Positions 49,709 through 57,256 of a DNA stretch of 64,000 nucleotides are shown here, in pieces. Position numbers and translations under genes: made by a program. The DNA is taken from positions 62,001-126,000 of the forward strand of contig JACPEP010000042.1 of the NCBI GenBank assembly GCA_016183425.1. The letters run 5' to 3'. The stretch comes from Chloroflexota bacterium. Its GTDB lineage: Bacteria; Chloroflexota; Dehalococcoidia; JACPEP01. How positions within the stretch are numbered: position 1 is the first letter of the stretch; the number at the start of each line of letters is the position of its first letter. Below the pieces are notes generated by a model. That model worked only from the letters and a program-made list of their open reading frames with translations, had not been told where the DNA came from and searched no databases.

Positions 49709-50791
49709 ATGACCCTTATCCTGAACAACGAAGAGATCGAAAAAGTGCTTACCATGGACACCTGCCTTCAAGTGCTGGAGGATATGTATCGGGAGCTGGG
49801 CACCGATCGAGCCATTAACATCCCCCGCTCCGACCTCATCGTCCCTTCGGATCACCCCGATCGCGTCCACGCCTTCAAGACCATGAGCGGCGGCGTGCCC
49901 AAAATAGGGGTCACCGCTCTGCGCCTTAACTCCGACATCGTTAACTGGCCGGAGCGCCAGGGAACGCGGCGCCGAGAAAAGGTGCCCGCGGCACCAGGGG
50001 GCAAATGGCTGGGGCTCATCCTCCTCTTCAGCAACCAGAACGGCGAGCTTCTCTCCATCTTCCCCGATGGTATTGTGCAGCGAATGCGGGTGGGGGCCAC
50101 CAACGGCCTGGGGGCCAAGTACCTGGCCCGCAAGGATGCCGCCACCGTCGGCCTCCTGGGGTCAGGGTGGCAGGCGGGGACCCAGCTCATGGCCTTTTGC
50201 GGCGTGCGCCAGATTCGCCTCATCAAAGTCTTCAGCCCCAACCCCGACCACCGCCAGGCCTTCGCCCGGGAGATGAACGAAACATTGGGGGTGCCCGTCC
50301 GCCCCGTAGACAGCGCCGAGGAGGCGGTGAAGGATGTGGACATCCTGGCCGCCGCCACCAACGCCATCCGACCCGTGATAAGGCCGGAGTGGCTGGCTCC
50401 GGGAATCCATGTCAGCGCCATCAAACGGCAGGAGGTGGACGAGACTATCTTCCAGGGCTGCCACCCTATTTTCTTCCACACCACGGAGTATCTGGGCGAG
50501 GCGAACTATGCCCTCAAAGAGGTAGAACCTCGCATCCCCGAAATCCACGGGGGCTGGTGGCAGGAGCCGGAAAAGATAATGGCCCGGTGGGAGATTCACG
50601 ACCTCAAAGAGCTGGTCACGGGAAGGCTCCTCGGCCGCACCGATGACGGGCAGACCACCTGCTTTCTCAACAACATCGGGATGGGCGTCCAGTTCGCCGC
50701 TGTGGGAGCCAGGGTCTATCAACTGGCCCGAGAGAAGGGCCTGGGGCGGGAGATAGACACCGACTGGTTTCTGCAAACGGTACACCCCTAG
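49709..50791 (+). CDS. Ornithine cyclodeaminase/mu-crystallin family protein
   Basis: 360 aa, about 30 longer than usual because of an insertion near residues 70-95 (NWPERQGTRRREKVPAAPGGKW). NAD-binding Rossmann loop GLLGSGWQAGTQLMAF; RMRVGATNGLGAKYLA and FPDGIVQ are typical. Family members reduce or deaminate imino or amino acids. AGAGGAGG precedes the ATG. It is the last gene of the catabolic cluster; the truncated copy at 48918 shows that this gene's start was duplicated. Confidence 0.88.
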   Translation: MTLILNNEEIEKVLTMDTCLQVLEDMYRELGTDRAINIPRSDLIVPSDHPDRVHAFKTMSGGVPKIGVTALRLNSDIVNWPERQGTRRREKVPAAPGGKWLGLILLFSNQNGELLSIFPDGIVQRMRVGATNGLGAKYLARKDAATVGLLGSGWQAGTQLMAFCGVRQIRLIKVFSPNPDHRQAFAREMNETLGVPVRPVDSAEEAVKDVDILAAATNAIRPVIRPEWLAPGIHVSAIKRQEVDETIFQGCHPIFFHTTEYLGEANYALKEVEPRIPEIHGGWWQEPEKIMARWEIHDLKELVTGRLLGRTDDGQTTCFLNNIGMGVQFAAVGARVYQLAREKGLGREIDTDWFLQTVHP

Positions 50792-50796
50792 AAGCC

Positions 50797-50901
50797 ATGA
50801 TGGACCTAGCCCTCGTTCAGGAGGTCAACGACCTCTTTTCGCCCTTCTACCCCTATGTGGCCCGCCAGATCGCCCACGCCTACGGGCGAGAAGAGGGCCA
50901 G
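50797..50901 (+). pseudogene. Truncated 5' copy of the class I methyltransferase gene
   Basis: 35 codons encoding LVQEVNDLFSPFYPYVARQI and onward to REEGQ, matching the start of the intact methyltransferase at 54842 (about 85-90% DNA identity). The reading frame then enters inverted cassette-2 sequence at the shared CCAG (50898-50901) and is meaningless thereafter. Confidence 0.8.
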
Positions 50902-50990
50902 ACTAGCCAGGTGGTGGCTCGGGGAGGGTGGCCGGAGGGGGGATCAACCCCGCCTCGATGGCGATGTCTCCCCCGTTGGCGATGGTCACG
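50898..50990 (-). pseudogene. Relic of the SdrD-B/surface-domain gene (3' end only)
   Basis: 93 bp matching 11661-11753 in inverse orientation with about five mismatches; on the minus strand it reads VTIANGGDIAIEAGLIPPP and on to the stop. The upstream ~1 kb of the cassette-1 gene is absent. It begins 20 bp beyond the glycosidase stop. Confidence 0.8.
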
Positions 50991-51010
50991 CGGACCGCCA
51001 TACGCCATTG

Positions 51011-51961
51011 TTACGGAGCTTTCAAAGCCGCCCGAACTTGCACGAAAGGTGCCATCTCCTGGAAACGGTAAAAGGCCTGGCGCGGATTCAAGTTCTCATC
51101 GCACAGACCAAAGTTTGCGAAGGGAACATCTGCGATGGTATTGTAAGCGGCCATCAGGATCCACGGACGATTAAAGCGGAGCTTCCCCAGAGCATCCTGA
51201 ATCCGTGCCGCCTGCGTCGCCTCGTCCATATCCTCTGGAACTTTCCAACTACCATACTCGGTGACCCAAATCAGCTTATTTTCATCACCGTTGGCCTCCA
51301 TGTTAGCCCGAAGATTGTCCAGACCGGTGGCATCCAAAGGATTGCTTTTGGGATCCGGGTAAGGGTGAACCGCCACGGCATCATAGTATGGCTGTCCCCC
51401 ATTAGCTCGAATATCGTCTAGGTAGCCCGTATCTGCCCCATCGAGGCCCCCAATGGATACCACGGCGTTCGGATTGCCCACCTTTACGCCTTGATAGCAG
51501 CGCTGGAGCCACTTGGTATACTCCGCTGGGTCTCGGGTATGCCATCCGTTTGCATTCTCCTCATTCCAATACTCCCAGTATTTGATCCGGCCCAGGAAGT
51601 GCGCCGCCACCTCAGCGCAAGCATCGATAAAAGCCTGAGCGTACTGTTCGTCGGGAGGCCACTGGTAATTATTGTCCGCCCCTGGTGGCAAGGCCCAGTT
51701 TGGTGTGGTAGCAATTTGCCCAATGACCTCAAAACCATGGACAATAGAGATATCCACCGCCTCGTCATAGGTGACACCAATATCTGGGTTTATGGCGCTC
51801 CAATTGTATTGCCCCACGCCGGTCCAGATGTGTACGAGGTCAATACCGTCTCTGGTACTGGTGCAGTGGGCCTCCTTCATCTTGTCCGCCTGAGCTTGAC
51901 GAGAAGCGCCTGGAGTAATAGGCTTCCCGTAGTCCATCCCGAAGATCAAATGGCCTGGCAC
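51011..51961 (-). CDS. GH-A-like glycoside hydrolase, GH39/GH5-like
   Basis: 316 aa (beta/alpha)8-barrel. Candidate acid/base Glu134 in KYWEYWNEEN and nucleophile Glu235 in WVTEYGSW are the clan GH-A pattern; YYDAVAVHPYPDP also fits. GTG start with AAAGGAGGGTGAA upstream. No signal peptide, although it lies between exported-protein genes. The cassette-1 protein has the corresponding domain fused to a fibre segment. Substrate unknown. Confidence 0.75.
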   Translation of the reverse strand: MPGHLIFGMDYGKPITPGASRQAQADKMKEAHCTSTRDGIDLVHIWTGVGQYNWSAINPDIGVTYDEAVDISIVHGFEVIGQIATTPNWALPPGADNNYQWPPDEQYAQAFIDACAEVAAHFLGRIKYWEYWNEENANGWHTRDPAEYTKWLQRCYQGVKVGNPNAVVSIGGLDGADTGYLDDIRANGGQPYYDAVAVHPYPDPKSNPLDATGLDNLRANMEANGDENKLIWVTEYGSWKVPEDMDEATQAARIQDALGKLRFNRPWILMAAYNTIADVPFANFGLCDENLNPRQAFYRFQEMAPFVQVRAALKAP

Positions 51962-51996
51962 TTCACCCTCCTTTCCGCTAAATAAACGTTGAATTC

Positions 51997-52914
51997 CTAC
52001 GAAGGCAGAAACTCCAGCCGAAAGCGTGCACTAAGAACCTTTACCCCCGGGTAAAGATAATCACCTCTTCCCCAAAAAAAGATGAAATAGCGCCCGGGCA
52101 TGATCGTCCATTGATACTCAGTGGCCGGAGGATCCCAGTGTTTGGCTAGACAGGGGAAAAAAGCCGTAGCCTCGGGATAAACTCTCTCACAAGGGTCCGG
52201 GCCAACATAGTGATATTCATACTCTTGCCTGGGCAGGATATCTTCATAGTGTTTATAGAGTTGAATACGCCAAAGGTTAACGTCTTCCGGGGCCGAATAT
52301 TCTACTGCACCTGGTTCTCTTTTCTGGATCCGAACATTTTCCAAGGTTATCTTCAGAACTCGCCCCTCCCATTCGTCTGGAAAGTAAAGACGATAAAACA
52401 GACCAGTGACAGTGGCCAAAGGACTGCCTTGAAGTATTATCCAGTCTTCCTGACCGACCTCAAAGGTGCCGGCTTTGGGCAAAGGAAAGGGGGGGGTAGC
52501 CGTGGGAGGAACTGGCGTAAAGGTAGGAACAGGCGTGGCAGTAGGGGGTACAGGCGTTGGTTCTGGTGGCGCAGGGGTGGCGGTGGGCAAGGGCGTCGGT
52601 GTGTCCGTGGGCGTAGCAGCGAAGGTTGGCGTCGGTCTCGGGGTTTGGGTAAAGGTAGAGGTGGCAGTGGGAGTTGCGGTTGTGGTAGGAGTGGGGGTAG
52701 AGGTGGAAGTTGCTTTCGGGGTTGGGGTTAGGGTGGAAGCGGAAGTAGGAGACGCCGTGAACCTAGGAATAGGAGCAGGGGTTGTGGTGTGAGTGGCCGT
52801 AGGCAGTGGGGTACTGGTGACTACCACCGGCGTGGGAGTGTGAGCGGTGCTGCCAACACAACCCGCGGCCAGTAGGAACGCGAGAGCCATGAGCAACCAC
52901 TTCACCACCCACAC
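51997..52914 (-). CDS. Lipoprotein with long Thr/Pro-rich stalk
   Basis: 305 aa. Lipobox LLAAGC at residues 14-19 after a short signal peptide (VVKWLLMALAF) predicts lipidation at Cys19. Residues 20-150 are a low-complexity TPT/TPV stalk with a 4-10-residue period, probably spanning the cell envelope and likely glycosylated. Residues 150-305 form a globular C-terminal domain rich in aromatic residues (FYRLYFPDEWEGRVLKITLE; YIQWT-like), resembling pre-peptidase/carbohydrate-binding folds. The antisense strand is open but is only a shadow of the repeats. Confidence 0.75.
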   Translation of the reverse strand: MWVVKWLLMALAFLLAAGCVGSTAHTPTPVVVTSTPLPTATHTTTPAPIPRFTASPTSASTLTPTPKATSTSTPTPTTTATPTATSTFTQTPRPTPTFAATPTDTPTPLPTATPAPPEPTPVPPTATPVPTFTPVPPTATPPFPLPKAGTFEVGQEDWIILQGSPLATVTGLFYRLYFPDEWEGRVLKITLENVRIQKREPGAVEYSAPEDVNLWRIQLYKHYEDILPRQEYEYHYVGPDPCERVYPEATAFFPCLAKHWDPPATEYQWTIMPGRYFIFFWGRGDYLYPGVKVLSARFRLEFLPS

Positions 52915-52922
52915 CCCCCGGG

Positions 52923-54365
52923 CTAGGCCCAGGCTACTACCTTCGCCTGGCCGCTAGTTACCCAGTCATTACCAGCATCGTTTAAGCCAATCTTGTTTCG
53001 AACTACCACCTGCAAAGCAGTAGAGGTGATGGCCCGCACGTAAGCCCCGTACTCCGTCGGCTGTTCACCCCACAGGAAGGCCTCGAGAACCATGAAATGA
53101 GATGATGCCGACGACGCTCGGAAAAAGAGCTGAATGAGATTGGGGACAACGCCTAATGTGTGTGTCAGATTGTAAGTGCCTAACGCTGCTACATCAAACC
53201 AGCCGCTGTCCCAAACTTTGATGTTGTTGGCGGCGGTAAGGTTCCCAGGTATTGTCAGGTTGCCGCTGGCGTCCATGGACATCACCTCAGTATAGGCCGC
53301 TTGCTTGTTGAACACTTTGAACCTGGCATTGGCCCCCGAAAATACCACCTCGGCCTGGCCGGGCGCCGTAGCGTGGAACAGGCCATAGGCATTGAAATAG
53401 GCGCCGCCATCAATGCTATCCCCACCCAGAAGGGCCAGAGCCTGAGCGCCATCGGGGCGCTTCAGGTAAGTGCTGCCAACGATCAGATCGCCGTCGAGCC
53501 TCACGTCCCCTGCTACATGGAGCTTGGCCTGGGGATTGGTGATACCAACGCCGACGTAGCCGCCTGATGTAACTCTTAGAACTTCCCCAGAAATTCCATA
53601 AACTTCCAGTGGATTTGAAGGCTCACCCACACTTGAATCACCTACCCTTAGACCGGTATCGATGGAGAGTTTTCCAGTAGCGCCGCCCGAGCCGTAAATC
53701 CTCATGACCAAATTTGAATCGGAAACGATATCCAGTGAACCTGTCCCGATTCCTATGTCGGCAGTTAATCCGCCAGGGTGAGTTAATCGCAGTTGAGGAT
53801 AAGCCTTATTGATTGTCAGGGGTAATCCCGGCGACGTTGTTCCAATGCCGACCTTTCCGCCGATGTAGACATCCCCCGCGAAATACCCCGACCAGTTCAC
53901 GACGCCGCCGCTGGGGGCCTCGGCGTAGACGCCGTAATGCTCATCTCCTCCTATGGGGGCAGCGGCATAAAGGCTGTAGTTCTTGGCTCCTACTGCCCCA
54001 CTCCTGGCTCGTCCCCACACGCCGTAGGCCTGCATGCCGTTGATAGCTTCCCCATGAACACCATAAGCGCCGTAGTTGCCCTGGCTCACGCCCCGGACAC
54101 CAACAGTATTGAAGTAGTTTCCGCGGCCCTCGCCGTAGACCCCCACCGACCACTGGGTCGCCGAACCTGATGGAGTCTCCGCTACACCATAGACACCATA
54201 AGCGGTGGCAACACCGGAAGGCTGGCGATAGCCGTAGAGGGCCGCCTGGCCCGAGGGTGGCACCCCGCCCACAGACAGGTGGGCCGTAGACGCCGGCGGC
54301 GAGGTTCCCTGCTTGAACCAGCTTTGGCCGCTGACCACCAGGTCATCATCTATCAGGTACGTCAT
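52923..54365 (-). CDS. Tail-fibre-like repeat protein
   Basis: 480 aa. Residues 1-165 are rich in YGVYG/VGVYGE/AYGVWGRA repeats (beta-solenoid or trimeric-fibre type). Two VGIGTT..P/VGVGITNPQAKLHVAGD repeats at ~172 and ~275 are typical of phage tail-fibre and S74-protein shafts. The C-terminal ~95 residues (GWFDVAALGTYNLTHTLG to the end) look like a receptor-binding tip domain. No signal peptide. Its ATG overlaps the upstream 78-aa gene (ATGA). No other phage structural gene is nearby. The NPQAKLHVAGD motif is nearly identical in cassette 1. Confidence 0.7.
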   Translation of the reverse strand: MTYLIDDDLVVSGQSWFKQGTSPPASTAHLSVGGVPPSGQAALYGYRQPSGVATAYGVYGVAETPSGSATQWSVGVYGEGRGNYFNTVGVRGVSQGNYGAYGVHGEAINGMQAYGVWGRARSGAVGAKNYSLYAAAPIGGDEHYGVYAEAPSGGVVNWSGYFAGDVYIGGKVGIGTTSPGLPLTINKAYPQLRLTHPGGLTADIGIGTGSLDIVSDSNLVMRIYGSGGATGKLSIDTGLRVGDSSVGEPSNPLEVYGISGEVLRVTSGGYVGVGITNPQAKLHVAGDVRLDGDLIVGSTYLKRPDGAQALALLGGDSIDGGAYFNAYGLFHATAPGQAEVVFSGANARFKVFNKQAAYTEVMSMDASGNLTIPGNLTAANNIKVWDSGWFDVAALGTYNLTHTLGVVPNLIQLFFRASSASSHFMVLEAFLWGEQPTEYGAYVRAITSTALQVVVRNKIGLNDAGNDWVTSGQAKVVAWA

Positions 54366-54598
54366 GTTGCGCCTCCCTCTCGGTTCTCCTGGGGGCCGAA
54401 GACCAGGTAGAAGTGTTCTCCGTCCTCGAAGGCCTGCACATCGGCGACGTTGGGGACGTATATCTTTAGGGCCGCCACCAGATCCGCCTTGTTTATCACC
54501 ACCCCGGAGAGGTTGAGGGGTGGGATAGGGACTACCTGGCGCTCCGCCTCTCTTGTCGCCACTCTTCTCTCCGTGCTCTTCAGCCTGGGTCTAGCCAA
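54362..54598 (-). CDS. 78-aa cassette leader protein, unknown family (copy 2)
   Basis: 78 aa from a TTG at 54598 preceded by GAGGGGAAA; an ATG at 54631 overlaps the -10 box and cannot be used on the main transcript. Same length, same start type and same first 11 residues as the protein at 8360-8596; the rest shares PPLN, KADLVAAL.IYVP and AD positions. No membrane segment or recognised motif. Overlaps the fibre gene by 4 nt. Confidence 0.7.
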   Translation of the reverse strand: MARPRLKSTERRVATREAERQVVPIPPLNLSGVVINKADLVAALKIYVPNVADVQAFEDGEHFYLVFGPQENREGGAT

Positions 54599-54629
54599 TT
54601 TCCCCTCGGTTCCTCTGTTGTGATGGCCC

Positions 54630-54660
54630 ATTATACCCCCCCCCCCCCAGCATTTGTCAA
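54630..54660 (-). promoter_or_regulatory. Promoter with 13-nt poly-G spacer (cassette 2)
   Basis: On the minus strand TTGACA (54660-54655) and TATAAT (54635-54630) with a 19-bp spacer that ends in 13 G (54648-54636 as C on the plus strand). The 65-75 bp downstream of the -10 are almost identical to cassette 1 (one indel in the first ~75 bp), although the coding regions that follow have diverged. Confidence 0.75.
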
Positions 54661-54841
54661 GGGGTTTTGTCGAAGACTCGACTCTGGCGAGGGGAAAATG
54701 TCAGAAAAATACCAATGACTTATTCCCTTGAATTTATCACACCTCTGCCCCATCCTTCTGGACAAGGAAGGGGGGTGGTGGTATATTGGGGCCCACAGAT
54801 TAGTGACCTGGTCAATTTGAGAACGCTGGTGGCCCACACTG

Positions 54842-55462
54842 ATGGAAGCCATGACGGACCTTATTCAGGAGGTCAACGACCTCTTTTTGCCCTTCTACCC
54901 CTATGTCGCCCGCCAGATCGCCCACGCCTACGGGATGCAAGAGGGCCAGGCCCTGGAGGTAGGACCCTACGCCCCGGGCATATCCATCCAGCTTGCCTCT
55001 CTCTGCCCTGAGTTGGAGATAACGGTGGGGGACGACTTCCCGGGCATCCTGAGCTACTTCAGAGAGCAGATTGAAGCGGCCTCCCTTGCCCACCGCATCC
55101 AGGTGAGGGAGGTGGACAAGAGGAACCTCCCCTTCGGCGACGATACCCTTGATCTGGTTTACTTTCGAGGCGCCCTCTTCTTCTGGGAGGAGCAGGAGAG
55201 GATTCTCAAAGAGGCCTATCGGGTGCTGAAGAGGGGTGGGGTAGCGGTGATGGGGGGCGGCTTCGGCGCCGAGGCTCCCGACGCTCTTATCAACTCCCAC
55301 CTCCCCCGCTCCCGGGAACTAAACCGACGCCTCCAAAAAAAGGTGCTCTCCTTGGAGGAGTTGGAGGCTATTCTCTCTCGCGCTTCCCTTGCCCCCCACG
55401 CCTTCATCGACCACCGGCACGGCCTGTGGGTTGTGCTAAGAAAGCCGCCTACTCCGCGATGA
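54842..55462 (+). CDS. Class I SAM-dependent methyltransferase
   Basis: 206 aa. SAM motif I is unusual: EVGPYAPGISIQLA (in place of ExGxGxG), followed by the acidic EITVGDDFPG, motif NLPFGDDTLDLVYFRG and AYRVLKRGGVAVMGGG. It resembles small Methyltransf_11/25 enzymes. Met1 or Met4 (54851) could be the start; the truncated copy at 50797 is only compatible with the latter. Convergent with the next MFS gene (14-bp overlap). Substrate unknown. Confidence 0.85.
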   Translation: MEAMTDLIQEVNDLFLPFYPYVARQIAHAYGMQEGQALEVGPYAPGISIQLASLCPELEITVGDDFPGILSYFREQIEAASLAHRIQVREVDKRNLPFGDDTLDLVYFRGALFFWEEQERILKEAYRVLKRGGVAVMGGGFGAEAPDALINSHLPRSRELNRRLQKKVLSLEELEAILSRASLAPHAFIDHRHGLWVVLRKPPTPR

Positions 55463-56660
55463 CACTTCCCACCCTCATCCGGTAGCTGGCTCGACGCCAC
55501 AGGTAGATGGCGAGGCCAAAAACCAGCAACCCCACCACAGCTAGGGAGTAGAAGATCCAGTTGGTGCCCAGCCTCTCTGCCACCAGACCCGAGAACCCAG
55601 CGGCGAAAGACCCCAGCCCGAAGGAGCAAAAGAAGGAGATGCCGAAGCTACGCCCCTGGAAGTGGGCCGAGCTGTACTCCGCCACCAGAGCATTGTAAAT
55701 GGGCTGAGCCATAAAGTAGGTGAAGGTGAAGGCAGCGGTGCTAACCAGCAGCAAGCCGTCTCGGGTGCCGCCCACCAGGAAAAGGGTGGGCGCCAAAGCC
55801 CCCGCCAAAGGGAGGATAACCCCCTCCATAGACATGCGCTGGGCCAAGGCACCGCCCAAGTATTGCCCTACCACGCCGCACATCAGGGCCAGAGAGGCTA
55901 AGGAACCCGCCAGGGCCACCGGGTCAATGTTGAGGATACTGAAGCTAATCCGCTCCGCCATGTAGGCGGGAAGAAAGGTCATCGTCCCTCGAAAGATGAA
56001 GCCATTGAGGGTGAAGGCGGCATAGACCGCCAGTAAAGGTATCAAAGCGGGACCTAGACCAACCTTTCCCTTTGCAGTTGGCACTGATTCAGGGGATGGA
56101 GAAGGGGCTGCCGTGGGTAGGGGGGCAAACCGCAGCGCTCCCGCCAGGAGAAGCGCCACCACTGCTAGAAAGACATAGGCCCCTCGCCAGCCTACCAACC
56201 AGGCGATGCTCCCCGCTAGGAGAGGGGCCATAGCCATCCCTAGGTTTCCCATCATGCCGTGGTAGCCCAGGGCCAGAACCCGCTGTCTCACCCCCCGGGA
56301 GATAAGGGACATCCCCGCTGGATGATACAAGCCTATAGCCAGCCCCAGGCCAGTCAGAGCCACGGCCAGGAGATATACCGTAGGGGAAAAGACGACGACG
56401 AAAGCGGCAACGGCAGACGCCAAAAGACACACTGTCACCAATCGCTGCGAGCCCACTCGATCCGACAAAACCCCGGCGGGAAGGGCCGCCAGCCCATAGG
56501 CCAGGGCAGCCACGTTGGCCACCAGCCCCAGCAGGAAGAGGCCACTGCCGAACTCCTGAGATATGCGTATCAGAACCGCGGCATAGGTCAGCTCCAGGGC
56601 GTGAACCAGGAAGTGGGCCGCCGAGGCATACCCCGTTACCAGTCGCTCCTGGCTATTCAC
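55449..56660 (-). CDS. MFS transporter
   Basis: 403 aa with 12 predicted helices. The loop-2 motif GVLSDRVGSQR and the repeat in the second half are MFS-like; it resembles drug/sugar efflux members (Bcr/YfcJ-like, FucP-unlike). Its 3' end overlaps the methyltransferase. A CMD-family gene lies 54 bp upstream, but on the same strand with no obvious shared function. Transport substrate unknown. Confidence 0.88.
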   Translation of the reverse strand: MNSQERLVTGYASAAHFLVHALELTYAAVLIRISQEFGSGLFLLGLVANVAALAYGLAALPAGVLSDRVGSQRLVTVCLLASAVAAFVVVFSPTVYLLAVALTGLGLAIGLYHPAGMSLISRGVRQRVLALGYHGMMGNLGMAMAPLLAGSIAWLVGWRGAYVFLAVVALLLAGALRFAPLPTAAPSPSPESVPTAKGKVGLGPALIPLLAVYAAFTLNGFIFRGTMTFLPAYMAERISFSILNIDPVALAGSLASLALMCGVVGQYLGGALAQRMSMEGVILPLAGALAPTLFLVGGTRDGLLLVSTAAFTFTYFMAQPIYNALVAEYSSAHFQGRSFGISFFCSFGLGSFAAGFSGLVAERLGTNWIFYSLAVVGLLVFGLAIYLWRRASYRMRVGSVIAE

Positions 56661-56714
56661 GGCCCACCTTTAGGGGAGCATATTCCAAATTATGTTGCTT
56701 TCATCAGGGTGTGC

Positions 56715-57032
56715 CTATCCCCTCGCCTCCACCACCTCGTCCAACCAACGCAGGGCGGCGATCATGCCGGGAAAGCCGATGGTGGTCATGCTCAGGAGAA
56801 CGGCGTGGCGTACCTCCTCAGGCGAAACGCCCATTTCCATAGCCCGACGGGCGTGGGATTTAACGGCCCCCTCAGATTGACACCCGATGGCGATGCCCAG
56901 CTTCACCAATCGGCGCGCCCGCTCGTCCAGGGGCCCGGCGCTATGACACGCCAAGGCCAGGCTGTGGTAGACCTCGTTCAGATGGGGAAACTCCTTCTGA
57001 AACTTGGTGTAGGGCTTCGGCAGGTAATTCAT
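56715..57032 (-). CDS. Carboxymuconolactone decarboxylase (CMD)/AhpD-like protein
   Basis: 105 aa from the ATG at 57032, which follows AGGAGGTGTATC; a longer reading from 57065 is unlikely. Helical CMD fold with GIAIGCQSEGAVKSHARRAMEMGVSPEEVRHAVLLS; a single Cys is present where AhpD has CxxC, so peroxidase activity in the AhpD way is not assured. LLSMTTIGFPGMIAALRWLDE is a typical family C-terminus. Confidence 0.88.
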   Translation of the reverse strand: MNYLPKPYTKFQKEFPHLNEVYHSLALACHSAGPLDERARRLVKLGIAIGCQSEGAVKSHARRAMEMGVSPEEVRHAVLLSMTTIGFPGMIAALRWLDEVVEARG

Positions 57033-57074
57033 GATACACCTCCTACTTGCCAGACTAGCAGCCATTAGAGGAGC

Positions 57075-57160
57075 CGTTTAGCAGTGTCGTCAAGTAAACT
57101 ACCCCCGATCCCCCTGCCAAAGGGGCTTCGCCCCTCTAGACTCCCCGTTGTTAAACACCC
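57075..57160 (-). repeat. Dispersed intergenic repeat, degenerate copy
   Basis: On the minus strand TGTTTAACAACGGGGAGTC, AGGGGCGAAGCCCCT, GGCAGGGGGATCGGGGGTAG; the same series as 13205-13345 and 40866-41015, more diverged. It lies between the CMD gene and comM. Confidence 0.6.
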
Positions 57161-57256
57161 TCCTACTGCAATCTACATCCCAAGTATACCAACGGCGTCA
57201 AGGGAAAAACCACCTCGTTCAGCTTGCGATAAACCGAGGTGCGCTCAGTAACCAGC

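Larger units (their letters stand above)
50898..54662 (-). other. Surface-protein cassette 2 (poly-G promoter, 78-aa gene, fibre, lipoprotein, glycosidase, relic)
   Basis: Read on the minus strand from the promoter at 54660. The order matches cassette 1 except that fibre and glycosidase are separate genes, a Thr/Pro lipoprotein is inserted and the last gene survives only as a 93-bp end. It lies between a truncated and the full-length methyltransferase gene. No transposase, integrase or terminal inverted repeat was found. Confidence 0.55.

Noticed and set aside
52466-52792. Gly/Val-rich open frame
   Set aside because: Antisense of the Thr/Pro repeats of the lipoprotein gene.
52923-54365. Fibre protein as evidence of a prophage
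   Set aside because: No capsid, portal, terminase, tail-tube, lysis or integrase gene occurs nearby; the context is a surface-protein cassette.
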